Positions 1-6,927 of a stretch of DNA of 22,969 nt are shown here, in pieces. Origin of the DNA: Bdellovibrio sp. (GTDB lineage Bacteria > Bdellovibrionota > UBA1018); the NCBI GenBank assembly GCA_016213345.1, contig JACRAO010000172.1, positions 1 to 22,969 of the forward strand. The letters are read 5' to 3'. The position numbers and the translations under genes are program-made. Position 1 is the first letter of the stretch, and each line of letters starts with the position of its first letter. Below the pieces are notes generated by a model. That model had not been told where the DNA came from and searched no databases. It worked only from the letters and a program-made list of their open reading frames with translations.

Positions 1-987
1 ACAATTATAGGCCAACAAGTCGGGTTTTCAGACAAACAAACTGGACTTAGCGAATTTATTAGTGATTTATTTTTAACAAATCAAAGTCAAAAATCTAAAG
101 AGTTTGTCTTAAATATTGGTAGTGAAAAAAGGCATTATTATATTATAGCCAATAAATATAATCACGACACCGAGGCTGTTATTTTTGGTCTCGATCTAAC
201 TCAATATCAAAGAGCATATCAAGAACTTTTAGCAAGTAAAGAACAAAGCAAACATATGACAAAATTAGCAAGCCTGGGCGAAATTGTTTCAAAAGTTTCA
301 GATGAGATAAACACACCAACACTTTCACTCAAAGAAAAAATCGAAGAACTGAAAGCAGAATCTTATCCGAACCATGAAGAAAAACTAAAACTTATTGATG
401 ATATATATAAAGAGGCAGCAAAATTAAACAAACAATCTTATTTTTTAAAACAACTGTCATCAAAAGAAAAAGAAAACGCCTGGAAAAAGATATTGGTTTC
501 TGACTTATTAAATGCAGTCTTGATGTTTTGCTCAGAGCAATTTAAAGCAGCGCATGTATCTTTATCGATTGAAGACTACCCAAAGGATCTGACTATTTTT
601 TGCTTATTTAATCAGTTTTTAGAAGTTATTTTGAATTTAGTCAATAATGCTCTTGACGCGGTAAGTAGTCTACCAAATCCAAGTACACAATGGGTAAAAA
701 TAAATATCGTTAAGGGCGAATTTGGCATTGAAATTACAGTTATAGATAGTGGGAAAGGCGTTCCGTGTGATCAAAAAGAAAACATTTTTCAGCCATTTTT
801 CACAACTGCAAGCGGGAAAACCGGTTCTGGATTTGGGCTTTTTAATGCTCGAGGGATTATAGAAAAACATGGAGGGATTTTAACGTTAGACGAAAACTCT
901 ACAAATACGAAATTTGTGATTTCTCTCCCCATTGATATTCAACATGGGAAACCAACAAATCTAGAGGAGGTATTAAAAGCAGCATGA
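1..987 (+). CDS. Sensor histidine kinase-like protein, 5' truncated, phospho-acceptor His replaced by Asp
   Basis: The frame is open from base 1, so the gene begins outside the window and 328 codons are visible. The first ~80 residues look like the end of a PAS-type sensor domain leading into a helix. A dimerisation/phospho-acceptor region follows (KLASLGEIVSKVSDEINTP), where family members usually have AHEINNP; the codon at 301-303 is GAT (Asp), not His. The HATPase_c domain looks complete: N box NLVNNALDAV, G1 box DSGKGVP, F box IFQPFFTT and G2 box GSGFGLFNARG. The protein should therefore bind ATP but lacks the normal phosphorylation site. It may be a pseudokinase or a regulator of another kinase. 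No receiver-domain gene is visible nearby. Its stop overlaps the next start by ATGA, so the two are probably co-translated. The family assignment is firm; the function of this variant is inferred. Confidence 0.88.
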   Translation, partial: TIIGQQVGFSDKQTGLSEFISDLFLTNQSQKSKEFVLNIGSEKRHYYIIANKYNHDTEAVIFGLDLTQYQRAYQELLASKEQSKHMTKLASLGEIVSKVSDEINTPTLSLKEKIEELKAESYPNHEEKLKLIDDIYKEAAKLNKQSYFLKQLSSKEKENAWKKILVSDLLNAVLMFCSEQFKAAHVSLSIEDYPKDLTIFCLFNQFLEVILNLVNNALDAVSSLPNPSTQWVKINIVKGEFGIEITVIDSGKGVPCDQKENIFQPFFTTASGKTGSGFGLFNARGIIEKHGGILTLDENSTNTKFVISLPIDIQHGKPTNLEEVLKAA

Positions 988-1823
988 AAAAAAATATTTT
1001 GCTGTTATGTTTATTGTTATATTTTGCTGAATATTTTTCTGAAATTAGTTTTTCAAAAGAAGAATTTAAGGAGTCAAATTGTTCGTCAACAAAAGAATTT
1101 ATAACTGTAATACAGTTTTTTAGAGAAAAGAAAAATTTTTCTGTAATTGAGCAGGAATCTAAAAAAATTGCACATTATGTTTCAAAAGGGTGCACAGGAG
1201 CCGCTCAAAGATTTATCTCTATTTTTGAGCTTCTTTCGCAGGCTGGACTAGGTACAAAAGATGCTATACAAACAGCTTTGGAGTTTGCCAATAAAACATA
1301 TAGTGAAACAGAAACTTTTGCGTTGGTATTTACAAAAGCATACTTAAGCGAATATTTGGATCTGGATTTATATTCTTCGATAAAATTAGCAAAATCTTTG
1401 ATGTACGAATTCAAAGGTGATGCAGTTGGTGTAAGAGAAGATTTTGAAAAAATAATTCAATTTTGTATCAACTCAAAAGATTTGGACCTTCCAAAACCAC
1501 AGTGTGGAGAGTGGGCAGCTAAAACAGCCAAATTAGGGGAGAGATTTAGCGGAGGCATTGCTGATGGGTTTATAAGAACCTTCGTATTTGCACATGCAAA
1601 AACTGGAGCTGCTTTAAGCACTTTTGATGCTCTGAGGTTATCAGAATTAGTATTAAGTCACGGCCCAGGATCAGCAGAAAATTTTATTCAAGCTTATAAG
1701 TTTGGTGTTTCTAAAAATGGGCTCAGACTTTCTGGGCAAGAAGCTCTACATTTTGCTAAGGAAATGGCAGAGTATACTTCAATGCCCACACCAGAAAACC
1801 CCGTGCTGGCTTCACACAAATAG
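984..1823 (+). CDS. Secreted helical-repeat protein of unknown function
   Basis: I do not recognise a named family. Residues 1 to about 24 form a signal peptide (basic MKKN, then a Leu-rich core), so the product is probably periplasmic or exported. The mature part contains about five degenerate units of 37-44 residues, each with the pattern x-F-x3-[FY]-x-F/A then L-x-L-x3-x-A-x3-A, for example around DAIQTALEFANK, DALRLSELVL and EALHFAKEMA. This resembles an all-alpha solenoid and suggests a protein-binding scaffold. Three Cys lie in the mature region. The start overlaps the upstream kinase-like stop by ATGA, with GAGGAGG at 964-970 as a ribosome site. Co-translation hints at a shared pathway, perhaps sensing in the envelope, but that is inference only. 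Confidence 0.75.
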   Translation: MKKNILLLCLLLYFAEYFSEISFSKEEFKESNCSSTKEFITVIQFFREKKNFSVIEQESKKIAHYVSKGCTGAAQRFISIFELLSQAGLGTKDAIQTALEFANKTYSETETFALVFTKAYLSEYLDLDLYSSIKLAKSLMYEFKGDAVGVREDFEKIIQFCINSKDLDLPKPQCGEWAAKTAKLGERFSGGIADGFIRTFVFAHAKTGAALSTFDALRLSELVLSHGPGSAENFIQAYKFGVSKNGLRLSGQEALHFAKEMAEYTSMPTPENPVLASHK

Positions 1824-1853
1824 ATTCTGCTGAGCCTTTTTGAGCAGAATCTA
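1821..1853 (+). terminator. Hairpin at the 3' end of the helical-repeat gene
   Basis: An 11-bp perfect inverted repeat, TAGATTCTGCT (1821-1831) and AGCAGAATCTA (1843-1853), encloses an 11-nt loop and begins at the stop codon of the upstream gene. There is no U-run after it, so it may be an RNA-stabilising hairpin or a weak terminator rather than a strong intrinsic one. Confidence 0.45.
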
Positions 1854-1870
1854 AATAGAAAACATGTTAC

Positions 1871-2123
1871 TAAATATTTTAAAATACATACTTATCTGAA
1901 AAGTACCTATAAGTCTTGGATACTTTTAAAATAATTTTGTGAGAGAAGGCCTTGGGGTAGCTGGATGCGAATCTTACATGGATGTAAAAGGGGGCCCCAG
2001 AGGCAGGATGCCGCGCCTGAGCGAATAAAATTATTTTAAAAGTATCCCTGCCTCATCTTGCAGGTACTTTTCAGATAAGTATGTATTTTAAAATACAAAA
2101 ATATTTTTTTAAATATTTTAAAA
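1871..2123. repeat. MITE-like inverted-repeat element with a structured GGA-rich core
   Basis: Outer arms 1875-1908 and 2062-2095 are perfect reverse complements over 34 nt. Inner arms 1918-1938 and 2027-2047 are perfect over 21 nt, with short unpaired segments between. The whole 221 bp can fold into one long hairpin. The AT-rich arms enclose a clearly more GC-rich core (1939-2026). In the core GCCTTGGGG can pair with CCCCAGAGGC (one bulge), and two small hairpins expose GGA: TTACATGGATGTAA (1974-1987) and GGCAGGATGCC (2002-2012). A further CTGGATG lies at 1961-1967. The 14-mer TAAATATTTTAAAA occurs on both sides (1871-1884, 2110-2123) and could be a target duplication, though it is low in complexity. 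The element sits between convergent genes. It carries no coding sequence. Candidate non-autonomous mobile repeat or small RNA locus. Confidence 0.7.
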
Positions 2124-2843
2124 CATAAACGACACATCGAATCTTGGTGCTATTTTATGTGATACAGGATCACTCCAAAAGCTAATCCCAGTGAGAGGGC
2201 CATAAATTTTCTTTTTATACTCTTCTTGATCTTGTTGAATATATTTCCACGAATATTGAAACACTAATGGGGCAAAAGAAAAAATAATAGCCACAATATC
2301 TGCAGGAACAGAAATCGTTTCAGTCTTTACATTAACTGTCAAATAAACCGATGTTCCAAAATTAGACAAAAAAGACAGCCACTGAAGCCTTGTAGCCAAA
2401 CGGGCAGTCCTCTCAAATGATTCCTCAGCCAACCTTTCTCTGCTGAGCTGCTCACGTTGTGTTTTTGATGGCATTGTTCTAATTTCATGTAATTCGGAAA
2501 CATAAGGGGTAAACGCCATAGAAAGAGCTAGAGTTGTTACTAACCACACCCCGCCCACCGCCACTCCCGCAAGTCCTGATTTAGCTGTTGGATCCTTTGT
2601 GGGGTTATTATTTGAAAGCTGGAAATAACCAGCTAACAATGTAGATAGTGCTGAAATCTGTATAGGGAAATGCCTTCTCCACTGACTTCCCGCTTCTTTT
2701 CTGGCTTCTAATTCTAATCTATCGCTTGCCCTTGGAGTAACTAAAAGCTCGGGATACTCAAAACTAGAGCTATCGGCTGCAAAAGAATAACCACCTGTAA
2801 AGGTCAATATAACCAAATGCATAATAATAAAATTTGCTTTCAT
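2118..2843 (-). CDS. Membrane protein of unknown function with signal peptide
   Basis: I do not recognise the family. An N-terminal signal peptide (about residues 1-22, ending SFA-AD) is followed by a short soluble stretch with EYPELLVTPRASDRL. Four hydrophobic segments then lie near residues 63-76, 90-111, 153-172 and 180-198. The loop between the second and third is highly charged and probably helical (QREQLSRERLAEESFERTARLATR). The C-terminus ends in aromatic residues (DVSFMF), but the four hydrophobic segments suggest an inner-membrane rather than a barrel protein. It is transcribed alone, divergently from the FecR gene with 57 bp between. No ribosome site precedes the ATG. A weak promoter-like pair (TTGATC, then AATAAT or TAATAA) ends a few bases before the ATG, so a leaderless or very short-leader mRNA is possible. 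Its 3' end runs into the flank of the inverted-repeat element. Confidence 0.7.
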   Translation of the reverse strand: MKANFIIMHLVILTFTGGYSFAADSSSFEYPELLVTPRASDRLELEARKEAGSQWRRHFPIQISALSTLLAGYFQLSNNNPTKDPTAKSGLAGVAVGGVWLVTTLALSMAFTPYVSELHEIRTMPSKTQREQLSRERLAEESFERTARLATRLQWLSFLSNFGTSVYLTVNVKTETISVPADIVAIIFSFAPLVFQYSWKYIQQDQEEYKKKIYGPLTGISFWSDPVSHKIAPRFDVSFMF

Positions 2844-2900
2844 ATGAAATTATTATTAATCTTCTTGTGAACTAGATCAAATAAATTAAAGGATGATGCC

Positions 2901-3893
2901 ATGAAAACAAAAAGAATAGTTTTAATGATTGCTTTAACAATAAGCGTTAATTGTATTGCTGATCAAAACATAAGACAAGTTGGGACATTAACTCAAATTG
3001 AAGGCAAGGTTACACTTTTCACTAATCCAGAAAAGAGTCTAGGAAAGGTAATCCAAAATACTCTTCCTCACGCGCTTTTTGAAAACGAGTATTATGCTGT
3101 CAAAGAAGCGCAAATTAGTGACGTCGTTGAAGAAGGAAATATTATACGCACAGCAGTAGGAGCAAAAGCAAAAATTGTTTTTGACAATGGGGATCAATAT
3201 ATGATTGGTTCCGGCACAGCATATCGCGTACACTGGAACGTCAATCCAGCAAATCCTGACACTCAACTTAAGCTCATGCATGGAAAACTCAGAGGTGTTA
3301 TTAATAAAAACGGTCCTCGTGGAAAACTTACGATACGCACACGCGCCGCAACCATGGGTGTACGGGGCACAGACTTTTATATTGGAGACAGTGACGAGGG
3401 TGTCGGAACACAAGTAACCATTTTGAGAGGAGAAGTTTCTTTAAAACCAGTTTCAGAAAAGGCACAGACTGTAACAATTAAATCTGGTTTTTCAGGTGAA
3501 GTACAAAAAGAACAAACTTTGACTGCGAAGCCAAATGTTGTTGATGTGAGAAAAGCTACAAAAGAAGATTTAGTAGTGGTACATGACTGCTCTAAAATTA
3601 AACCCGAACCTCAAAAAGAAAAACTTCCAGAACCCATTAAACAAAAAATTGAGTTATTAGAGAAAAAATGTACAGAAGCTACCCTAAATGCAATTAAAAC
3701 AGAAGATCCAAAACTATACGCCGAATTAAATACCAAAGGTATACAATCAGCTGACGAAATTAACATGCAAACAGTAAAGCAGCTATTTAAAGAAGCCCCT
3801 GCTGCACCAAAAAAGAAAAAGCCTCAAGAAGGTGAATTATTGAAAGGTTTAGACCCACAAACCTATGAAAAATATTTTAAAGCACTAGAATGA
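2901..3893 (+). CDS. Secreted FecR-domain protein
   Basis: A signal peptide (about residues 1-20, ending CIA-DQ) exports the protein. A FecR-type domain spans roughly residues 75-190: an opening VEEGNIIRTAVGAKAKIVFDNGDQYMIG block, then LKLMHGKLRG, and the typical TIRTRAATMGVRGTDFYIG block. In classical systems FecR is an anti-sigma regulator, but this protein has no N-terminal cytoplasmic anti-sigma region or internal membrane segment and no sigma-factor neighbour. It is therefore more likely one of the exported FecR-domain proteins that are probably structural or binding. The last ~110 residues are Lys/Pro/Glu-rich and low in complexity. AAAGGA precedes the ATG. The stop overlaps the next start by ATGA, placing it first in an operon with a metalloprotease and an HD-GYP protein. 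Confidence 0.85.
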   Translation: MKTKRIVLMIALTISVNCIADQNIRQVGTLTQIEGKVTLFTNPEKSLGKVIQNTLPHALFENEYYAVKEAQISDVVEEGNIIRTAVGAKAKIVFDNGDQYMIGSGTAYRVHWNVNPANPDTQLKLMHGKLRGVINKNGPRGKLTIRTRAATMGVRGTDFYIGDSDEGVGTQVTILRGEVSLKPVSEKAQTVTIKSGFSGEVQKEQTLTAKPNVVDVRKATKEDLVVVHDCSKIKPEPQKEKLPEPIKQKIELLEKKCTEATLNAIKTEDPKLYAELNTKGIQSADEINMQTVKQLFKEAPAAPKKKKPQEGELLKGLDPQTYEKYFKALE

Positions 3894-4564
3894 AAAAACT
3901 ACTTTTATTTACATGGCGATGGAAATGTCTCTTGCTCTGTTTTAGCATTTGCGGAAGTTATGCTTTTACTTTGGCAACAGGCAGTTCCTCACAAACAGGC
4001 TGGGATACAAAAACGCTTACATTCAGATTAAATACCTCGGGGTGTCCTATGTCTGAAGCGAGTTTAAATGCAGCCTTAGATCGGGCAATTGAACTTTGGA
4101 ACCGAGTTCCAACAAGTGGATTAAAATTAGAAAGAGGCACACCAACTACTGCATCTTTAGATCAAGCTATTTCCTACGGATCCACTGACTCTCCCGAAAT
4201 TCACTGTGATCCCAGTTTTTCAACACATTTTGCAGGAGCAAATCCAGACCGGGTATTAGCCGTAACTTTACCAGCGACTTTAAACAATGCCATGGCTTAT
4301 GCTGCTATTATTTTAAATGCCGAGGACGGTAAGCAAGGCAATATACAAAATAAATCAGAAACACTTTTAACAATTATCTTGGCTCATGAGATGGGACATG
4401 CTTTAGGATTAGGTCACACATCAGATTCGACAGCATTGATGTATTATAGTGCATCTGCAAAAACTGACCTGGCACTTTCACAAGACGACATAGATGGTAT
4501 AACTTATCTTTATCCCAGAAATGAAATTGGCAGTAATAAAATTTTTGGCTGTGGTGGTTCCTAA
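3890..4564 (+). CDS. Matrixin-like zinc metalloprotease, exported
   Basis: The zinc-binding motif HExxHxxGxxH is complete: H166, E167, H170 and H176 (HEMGHALGLGH). It is followed by a Met-turn at M184 (ALMYY), as in matrixins (peptidase family M10). An N-terminal hydrophobic stretch (about residues 12-26, LLLCFSICGSYAFT) acts as signal peptide. The length (224 residues) fits a compact catalytic domain with little or no propeptide; no PRCGxPD-type cysteine switch is visible. The protein ends FGCGGS. The start overlaps the FecR stop by ATGA, and the HD-GYP start lies one base after its stop. A secreted protease of this type could process surface or prey/host proteins, but the substrate is unknown. 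Confidence 0.88.
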   Translation: MKKLLLFTWRWKCLLLCFSICGSYAFTLATGSSSQTGWDTKTLTFRLNTSGCPMSEASLNAALDRAIELWNRVPTSGLKLERGTPTTASLDQAISYGSTDSPEIHCDPSFSTHFAGANPDRVLAVTLPATLNNAMAYAAIILNAEDGKQGNIQNKSETLLTIILAHEMGHALGLGHTSDSTALMYYSASAKTDLALSQDDIDGITYLYPRNEIGSNKIFGCGGS

Positions 4565-4565
4565 T

Positions 4566-5519
4566 ATGCCCAAGCAAACTGATAAAAGTAGCAGCAAATT
4601 TACAAAATTGGATTTAGCCGACATTGTGGTTGGCGAACCACTGCCATCTGCAGTTTATATTTACATTGACCTGCACTACATAGCTTTTAGATTAAAGGGA
4701 GATGTATTTGATAGAGAGGTATATGAGAGATTAGAGCTTCGTAGAGTCAATAATCTTTATATTTTAATCAATGATCAGCAAAAATTTAAAGACTGGAAAG
4801 ACATTTTCTTAGCAAAAAAAGAATCTTCTTCTGCAAATAAAGGGTTGGTTAAAGCTAAAAAAGAACTTAGTCGAACAGCGCTTGATATTTTTAGTACTGA
4901 TCATCCTAATGAAGTGGTGAAAAAAACATTACTGGCTAGTAAAAAAGTTGCAGAAGAAATCATGAAAGCACCTTTAGCAACAATGGCATTGACCCAATTA
5001 CAAAGTTTCTCTAATAATATTGCAAATCATTCTTCTAATGTCAGTATTTTGTCTACTTATTTGGCATTACACATGGGTTATTCCCATCTGCCGATTTTAC
5101 AGAATGTCGCTTCTGGCGGGCTTTTGCACGATATTGGGAAATTGAAAGTAAAAATAAACCAAGACGACTCTCAAGAAGTCAGTGATAAAAAAATGCAAAG
5201 TCATCCTCTTTTAGGATCTGATTTCTTACAAGCTCAAGACCCAAATGTTTCACTAGAGATATTACTGATTGTTTCTCAACACCATGAATTTTTTGATGGT
5301 ACAGGTTATCCAAGACGTCTTAGAGGAAATGCTATTTACGATTTAGCTAAAATTGTGACCATTGCAAATATATTTGATAATTTAGTTGCAAACGTTAGTG
5401 GAACATTGCCAGAAAGGCAAAAAAAGGCACTCAGACAACTATCAGAAGCACAGTTTTATAATAAATTTGATCTAGAAAAACACCAGAAAGCGTTAAGAAT
5501 TTTAGAGCTGGGGGTATAA
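4566..5519 (+). CDS. HD-GYP domain protein, c-di-GMP phosphodiesterase-like
   Basis: The protein has 317 residues. I chose the ATG at 4566 (MPKQTD) over an in-frame ATG at 4521, because 4521 lies deep inside the protease gene while 4566 starts one base after its stop. The N-terminal ~110 residues form a domain seen before some HD-GYP modules. The C-terminal HD-GYP domain has NHSSNVS, GLLHDIGK (H188, D189), SHPLLG, QHHEFFDGTGYP (H239, H240, G247-Y248-P249) and IANIFDNL. The usual VADxFDAL is altered: the first Asp is Asn268. That Asp is normally a metal ligand, so catalysis may be weakened or the protein may only bind c-di-GMP. It is cytoplasmic and third in an operon with two exported proteins, suggesting c-di-GMP-linked control of secretion or attachment (inference). 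Confidence 0.88.
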   Translation: MPKQTDKSSSKFTKLDLADIVVGEPLPSAVYIYIDLHYIAFRLKGDVFDREVYERLELRRVNNLYILINDQQKFKDWKDIFLAKKESSSANKGLVKAKKELSRTALDIFSTDHPNEVVKKTLLASKKVAEEIMKAPLATMALTQLQSFSNNIANHSSNVSILSTYLALHMGYSHLPILQNVASGGLLHDIGKLKVKINQDDSQEVSDKKMQSHPLLGSDFLQAQDPNVSLEILLIVSQHHEFFDGTGYPRRLRGNAIYDLAKIVTIANIFDNLVANVSGTLPERQKKALRQLSEAQFYNKFDLEKHQKALRILELGV

Positions 5520-5601
5520 TAAGGGCCTGTATTTCTAAAAATATTGAAATAAATGCTAAAAATTGGATGACTAAAAGTGTTGTTTTTGATATTCATTTTA
5601 C

Positions 5602-5811
5602 ATGCAAGTTAAGCATCAGCATGAATCAGAAAAATTACAGGCAAATATATATAAAAAGTTAACACCATTTCAAAAGTGGCATGAGGTTGAAAAAATGTGG
5701 ATATTTTCTGTAGAATTGAAACGCGCAGCAATTCAATCAGCTCATCCAAACTGGTCCGATCTAAAAGTTAACCAAGCGATAAGAAGTATTTTTTTATATG
5801 CAACGACTTGA
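5602..5811 (+). CDS. Small protein paired with nucleotidyltransferase
   Basis: This 69-residue protein has the pattern LTPFQKWHEVEKMWIFSVELKRAA followed by HPNWSDLKVNQAIRSIFLYAT. From memory, this matches small proteins encoded just upstream of MNT-type nucleotidyltransferases in many bacteria. The start is fixed: an in-frame TGA lies at 5587-5589 and the ATG at 5602 is the first start after it. No good ribosome site is visible. The gene overlaps the nucleotidyltransferase by 14 bases, so the pair is translationally coupled. The small partner could be an antitoxin or adaptor; I know of no proven function for this family. The 82-bp gap upstream shows no clear terminator. Confidence 0.72.
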   Translation: MQVKHQHESEKLQANIYKKLTPFQKWHEVEKMWIFSVELKRAAIQSAHPNWSDLKVNQAIRSIFLYATT

Positions 5812-6355
5812 ACTTTTAGATGCTTTTATTGTACCTCTAGAAAAAAACAAGATTAACTATTTTATAACAGGATCGGTGGCTTCAATTTTTTACGGTGAAC
5901 CACGACTTACTCATGATATAGACATTGTCATTCATCTTTCAGTGAAAGAAATTCATCGTTTTATTTCGATTTTTCCAGAAAAACAGTACTATTGTCCACC
6001 CACCGAAGTGATTCATATTGAATTAATTCGACATGATTTTGCACATTTTAACCTTATTCATCATAATACCGGCATGAAGGCAGATATTTATCCTGACGTA
6101 GGTGATGACTTATATACATGGGCTTTTCAACATAAACGCCGTGTGAATTTATATGGAAATTTGAGCTTATGGCTGGCGCCACCAGAGTATGTCATTATTC
6201 GTAAACTCGAGTATTTTAGAGAAGGCCAATCACAAAAACACATCAATGATATTGAGAAAATGTTGTTGCAGATTAAACATGAGTTAAATAATGATTTTTT
6301 AAACAAAGAACTTAAAAAACGTAGTTTGTTGTCGTTGTGGAATAAATTAAAATAG
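5798..6355 (+). CDS. MNT-type nucleotidyltransferase domain protein
   Basis: The 185-residue protein carries the minimal nucleotidyltransferase signature GS-x-AS-x3-GEPR-x-T-x-DIDIV near the N-terminus (GSVASIFYGEPRLTHDIDIV). A third acidic position comes later (MKADIYP). The C-terminal block (APPEYVIIRKLEYFREGQSQKHINDIEKML) is typical of this subgroup. It probably transfers a nucleotide to a protein or RNA target. It is encoded with the overlapping 69-residue protein, like toxin-antitoxin-style nucleotidyltransferase pairs (HEPN/MNT, MenAT-like), though the small partner is not recognisably HEPN. No SD precedes the ATG, which fits coupling to the upstream gene. It is convergent with the minus-strand operon, with only 5 bases between stops and no room for a terminator. 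Confidence 0.82.
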   Translation: MQRLELLDAFIVPLEKNKINYFITGSVASIFYGEPRLTHDIDIVIHLSVKEIHRFISIFPEKQYYCPPTEVIHIELIRHDFAHFNLIHHNTGMKADIYPDVGDDLYTWAFQHKRRVNLYGNLSLWLAPPEYVIIRKLEYFREGQSQKHINDIEKMLLQIKHELNNDFLNKELKKRSLLSLWNKLK

Positions 6356-6360
6356 TCCAG

Positions 6361-6927
6361 CTAAAACACAAGATACGCAAACTGAAAATGTATCCCAAAA
6401 CTGCGACGTACTGAAAACGGGCTCCACACTAAACACTCAAGACCTGAAAGAAATCTATGATACAGCAACGCCCCTACACTCGCAGAAATGGTAAAATTAA
6501 TAACTGCAATACTTCTTCCGGGCAGCGTAAAACTTTGAGTAGCTGTTCCATTGTTTAATATAGTTGTCCCCCCATTACCTGAAATAAACTCAAAACCAAT
6601 TCCAGGAGCAAACCTTAAAATTAGATCCATAATATTTTTAACCCCTGTTACTTTATAAAATCCTGGAACTTGCATTAAAAGTAAATTTGATTTTCCAGCA
6701 TCATCCTTCATGGTTCTTCCCAGCGGGGTGTAAGAAATCGAGGGTTGAATAAATCCCCATTCTGTTGCAAACTCCAATGACGGCAAAATAAATGGCATGA
6801 AGCCGGTCTTTCCGCTTGCCTGGGTCGAAGTCCAGTTTAAGTTTTTAGAAAGTGCTCCTATCCCAAGATAAAGTGGAAGCTCACAAAATCCAAATCGAGA
6901 AATTAATAAAAACAGCAAAACTCTCAT
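6361..6927 (-). CDS. Outer-membrane beta-barrel-like protein of unknown function
   Basis: I do not recognise the family. A short signal peptide (about residues 1-15, LLFLLISRFGFC-EL) precedes a protein rich in alternating hydrophobic/polar stretches and Gly, with no long helix. The last residues (FGIHFQFAYLVF) end in Phe, as outer-membrane barrel proteins often do. At 188 residues it would fit a small barrel of about 8 strands. Its start overlaps the stop of the M23 lipoprotein gene by ATGA, making it the last gene of the ftsE-to-xseA operon. It may be an outer-membrane partner for the peptidoglycan enzymes encoded upstream, but only position supports this. Confidence 0.68.
   Translation of the reverse strand: MRVLLFLLISRFGFCELPLYLGIGALSKNLNWTSTQASGKTGFMPFILPSLEFATEWGFIQPSISYTPLGRTMKDDAGKSNLLLMQVPGFYKVTGVKNIMDLILRFAPGIGFEFISGNGGTTILNNGTATQSFTLPGRSIAVINFTISASVGALLYHRFLSGLECLVWSPFSVRRSFGIHFQFAYLVF

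Noticed and set aside
3039..3413. 124-codon antisense open frame inside the FecR gene
   Set aside because: Shadow of a well-supported coding sequence; Cys/Tyr-rich translation without similarity.
4521..4565. Earlier ATG for the HD-GYP gene
   Set aside because: It would overlap the metalloprotease gene by 44 bases and add a non-conserved hydrophobic N-terminus; the ATG at 4566 follows the stop directly.
5520..5601. Promoter TTGGAT-N17-TTGATA before the small-protein gene
   Set aside because: Weak matches in AT-rich DNA; not enough to list as a feature.
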